A stretch of 64,000 bases of DNA from positions 68,277,159-68,341,158 of the forward strand of contig CM046456.1 in assembly GCA_025506515.1 (NCBI GenBank). The letters run 5' to 3'. This DNA comes from Flaveria trinervia (taxonomy: Eukaryota > Streptophyta > Magnoliopsida > Asterales > Asteraceae). The notes under the pieces are model-generated. The model saw nothing but the letters and a program-made list of their open reading frames with translations. It was not told the DNA's origin and searched no databases. How positions within the stretch are numbered: the first letter of the stretch is position 1; each line of letters begins with the position of its first letter. This document shows, piece by piece, positions 61,428-64,000 of the stretch. The translations under genes were made by a program, and so were the position numbers.

Positions 61428-62581
61428 ATGACCATCTTCCGGATCTCGATCTTCCTCCGGTCTCATCGTTTCCACTACTCCACCACCGCCACCGCCACCG
61501 CCACCGCCGCCGCCGCCGCCGCCGTCGACAGAACCTCCGATCGCCGGAACCCCCACCTCATCGTCGATTACCTCATCGACTCCCTTCGATTCTCCAAACA
61601 AGACGCCATCGCCCTCACCTCCAAAGGTAACCTAACCCATCTCAAATCCACCACTAATTCCATTCTGATCCTCAATATCCTCAAGAATTGCGGATTAAAC
61701 CTCACCCAGATCAGAGATATCGTCTCTTCTGTCCCTAAAATCCTGACTTGCAACGCAGACAAAACCCTAGAACCCAAACTTAGGGTTTTTCAAGAACTCG
61801 GGCTATCCGGGTCGGATCTTGTCAGTCTTATAAAAAAGAACCCGGATCTTTTCGGTTTGGGTTGCATACCCGGATCATCCCAGGTGTTAATCTTTTGAAA
61901 AGGTTATTGGGTAGTGATGAAAATGTGGTTTTGTTTATTAACAAATCTAGATGGTTGTATTGCACAAATTTTTTTATGGCTAGGCTGTCTACAAATGCTT
62001 CATTGTTGCAGGATGTTGGTTTGTCTGATGAGAGGATTGTTAAGTTTATGTTGAGTCACCCTGAAAATGTTATGGCTGATACGAAAGTACTCGAAAATAG
62101 GATGAAGTATGTTGAGGAGAAGTTAGGGGTGTCACGTGATTTACGCAGTTTTATACATGCTTTGTGTGTGGTTTTGTATGTTCCTGATTCAGAAGTGGAG
62201 AAAAAGATGGAGCTTTTTAGGAGCTATGGTTGGTCTGATGCGGATATTAGATTGTTGTTTAGGAATCAGCCTTTTGTGTTGAACAAATCCGAAGGGAATA
62301 TTCGTGAAAAGTTGAGGTTTTTGATGAAGGATGTTGGGTATACGCCTGCGTATTTGATTAGATGCCACAGTTTCTTTACTTTCAGTTTGAGTAAAAGGGT
62401 TATGCCCAGGAACAAGATGCTGGAAATCTTGAAAGAAAAGGGGTTGGTGAAAGATAAACCGATGCTTATAACGCTTTCGTCTTATTCTGAGTTAAGGTTT
62501 CTTAAATTCTTGCGCGGTTTTGAGGATGACATACCTGGATTGTGTGAAATCTACATGGAGAGTGTGAGCAGAGCTTCTTAA
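61428..62581 (+). CDS. organellar mTERF-family protein 3, frame broken by one base
   Basis: This intronless gene encodes about 384 residues. It starts MTIFRISIFLRSHRFHYSTT, a basic, hydroxylated presequence typical of organelle import, then an Ala/Thr run encoded by a (CCACCG)/(CCG) repeat. Then LIVDYLIDSLRFSKQDA, ILKNCGLNLTQIRDIV, SSVPKILTCNADKTLEPKLR, LGLSGSDLVSLIKKNPDLF, and after the break LLKRLLGSDENVV, LLFRNQPFVLNKSEGNIREK, FSLSKRVMPRNKMLEILKEK. A base is missing in GGGTTGC near 61861 (T run); the two parts otherwise align without a gap to mTERF 1 and 2. It lies 2.2 kb from mTERF 2, in the same orientation: a local tandem expansion. Confidence 0.87.
61479..61525 (+). repeat. (CCACCG)n/(CCG)n microsatellite in the mTERF 3 presequence
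   Basis: A run of CAC/CGC/CGCC units translates as alternating Thr-Ala and then poly-Ala. On the other strand it gives a poly-Gly open stretch, which is an artefact. Confidence 0.9.
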
Positions 62582-63308
62582 GTTACCATCAAGATGATCA
62601 TGGTTCTTGCAGATGCCGCGAGTTTTGTTTATTTTCACCTTCTTAACATTTGAAAAGTTGATTTATTAGACTCTTGTTGACGGAAGTTAGGTCTCTGAAG
62701 TTATGTAATTGACAATTGATTGACCTATAGGAAAGACATTCTTGTTGGATATGAGAGTATGGATTCCAATGTGAGAATTGGTGTAGAACATGAGGAGTTC
62801 AAGCAGTAGTGATATGATATTTTTTCCTTCAAAATCTCTTCTGTAGGAGGATGTAACCTGTTTATTGTGCTTTGATACATTAGATTGGTTGTATGTGATT
62901 GCTGATTTGTGAGTGATGCAAGGGATAATTGCTAAAATAGCCTTTTTAGCATTGAACCTATTACCTGCCTCAATTCATACAAACTTGCTTTGAATTTTAT
63001 GAAATGACATGTTTAAAATTCTGTTTTGTATTAGTTTGAAATATAATGGTCAAATTGAGGTAGTTTTTATTAAAAGAAAGTTATTTTAGTAATTATCTTG
63101 TAATTTAAGTTGATTCAGATAAAGCTTATTTTAAAAAATAAAAATCGGTTCAATTCAATGAAGTAAAGACTTCAGACTCCATATGCACAAATCATCAAGA
63201 CCTTAAGATTGAAACTATCACAGATTACTAGTTATATATGTATACATGACAAACAAAAGTACATAACAACAACCCTAATACAAAAAGATCGTTTCTTTTC
63301 AACCTTTA
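62582..63308. other. intergenic after mTERF 3
   Basis: No gene seen; contains the presumed mTERF 3 3' UTR. Confidence 0.5.
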
Positions 63309-63581
63309 TCATCTGGGCCCTGATAATTCAACTGCATGCAAGTTATCAGTTGAGTCAAGAATCCAATCAGAGTTAGGTAGTGGTACAAGGTCCAGCTCGT
63401 GGCGGAGCACCTCCCCTTTCTGCCACTCGTCCCACCGTTCTGCCAGCCCGTCACCTTCTAACATCCTAACAACGCCTGACATTTTTGGACGAACCTTGTG
63501 TGCATGCATAACAATGCCACCTGCATTAACTGCTCGACCTCTGCTGCTACGTAATTGGTTTCTAGCTTCTCTCCCTTTCAC
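63309..63581 (-). pseudogene. SERK1/2 receptor kinase C-terminal fragment, decayed
   Basis: On the minus strand the reading VRMLEGDGLAERWDEWQKGE, then NSDWILDSTDNL and HAVELSGPR, up to TGA at 63309 is the exact kind of C-terminal tail found in SERK1/SERK2. Upstream, AEVEQLMQVALLC (end of the kinase domain) is in a different frame: a 4-base insertion after TGC and loss of about 11 bases remove the usual GSPMER part. Further up, VKG is followed directly by remnants of KEKKLE, and the LVDPDL region is deleted. These are multi-base changes, not single homopolymer indels, so this is a real relic. No kinase exons are found from 63582 to the window end. Confidence 0.75.
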
Positions 63582-64000
63582 CTGAACCATGGAAAGCCAA
63601 TCATAATAAACTGAACAACTTGTGCTTACACGGAGGTGTTTGGATGTGTGATGTCAAGATGTTTTAAACAGAGGTAAAACATGTAGTTAATTAAACACAG
63701 GTAAAAGAAGTAGTTTTATAGTAAAGCAGTTGTATGCATTTGAATACGCTTCGGATCACTTTCAACTCATTTGACATGTTCCATTTTAACTGTCTTTTAG
63801 AATTTTACTCATTTGGCCCATTAGAATATCCCCAAATCAACTCACTTTAGGTACGGGTTGAAATTGCCAACTCTAGTTAAAAGGTTATTACGATTTGAAG
63901 TTGCAATAATCAAATTTGGGTTTTCAGGTAGAGTCAAATTAGATTTAGAGAAGCAGGTAAAAATTTGATTTTAAGAAAACTAGTGAGATGAATACAAGGT
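63582..64000. other. window end, no gene seen
   Basis: Neither strand shows further SERK kinase or LRR coding. It could be intron or intergenic sequence. Confidence 0.45.

Noticed and set aside
61398..61601. Gly-rich minus-strand open stretch
   Set aside because: Artefact of the CCG repeat in the mTERF 3 presequence.

Overview
This window is AT-rich nuclear DNA of a eudicot plant. The evidence is spliced genes with GT-AG introns, plant-specific families (TGA bZIP, EPF peptide, organellar mTERFs, an ASPG-type aspartyl protease, a SERK remnant), and dense Copia, Ty3, Helitron, Mutator, PIF/Harbinger and SINE-like DNA. The Copia element with an extra 3' env-like reading frame, and the Ty3-type LTR, look most like Asteraceae repeats. 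That family assignment is from memory of sequence style and was not searched.

Layout. 1-8294: the 3' part of a decayed Copia (Sirevirus-like) retrotransposon, with broken pol, broken env-like region and 3' LTR. 9182-16791: repeat-rich DNA holding an inverted solo LTR of the same family, a Mutator-type MITE with a perfect 9-bp target duplication, two SINE-like heads and two Helitrons meeting tail to tail. 17481-18997 (-): intronless aspartyl protease. 19021-32600: intergenic DNA with a Tourist-like MITE and Ty3 LTR-like blocks. 32601-35224: a long-TIR Mutator-like element with a nested Helitron. 36536-37700 (+): mTERF gene 1. 43124-46191: two more short Helitrons. 48334-51363 (+): eight-exon TGA3/TGA7-clade bZIP gene. 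51818-52641 (-): three-exon EPF2/EPFL7-type stomatal-patterning peptide gene, convergent with TGA. 53221-53328 (-): WD40 (AAMP-like) fragment. 54155-56323: PIF/Harbinger deletion derivative. 57228-57994: long foldback element. 58099-59260 and 61428-62581 (+): mTERF genes 2 and 3. 63309-63581 (-): decayed SERK1/2 C-terminus.

Two points matter to anyone using this annotation. First, the protease, the TGA gene and all three mTERFs are otherwise well conserved, but each is broken by isolated 1-base indels beside short homopolymers (six in total). This points to consensus-sequence errors more than to five coincident pseudogenes. Second, an EPF2/EPFL7 gene, a WD40-AAMP relic and a SERK1/2 relic within 12 kb look like the remains of an ancestral block that I recall being kept around SERK1/SERK2 in Arabidopsis.

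The genes do not form one pathway. The mTERFs are predicted to act in organelle gene expression, TGA in redox or salicylate-linked transcription, and the EPF peptide as a secreted ligand of ERECTA-family and TMM receptors that limits stomatal lineage entry. I found no convincing canonical tRNA or rRNA gene, no CRISPR array and no prokaryotic features.
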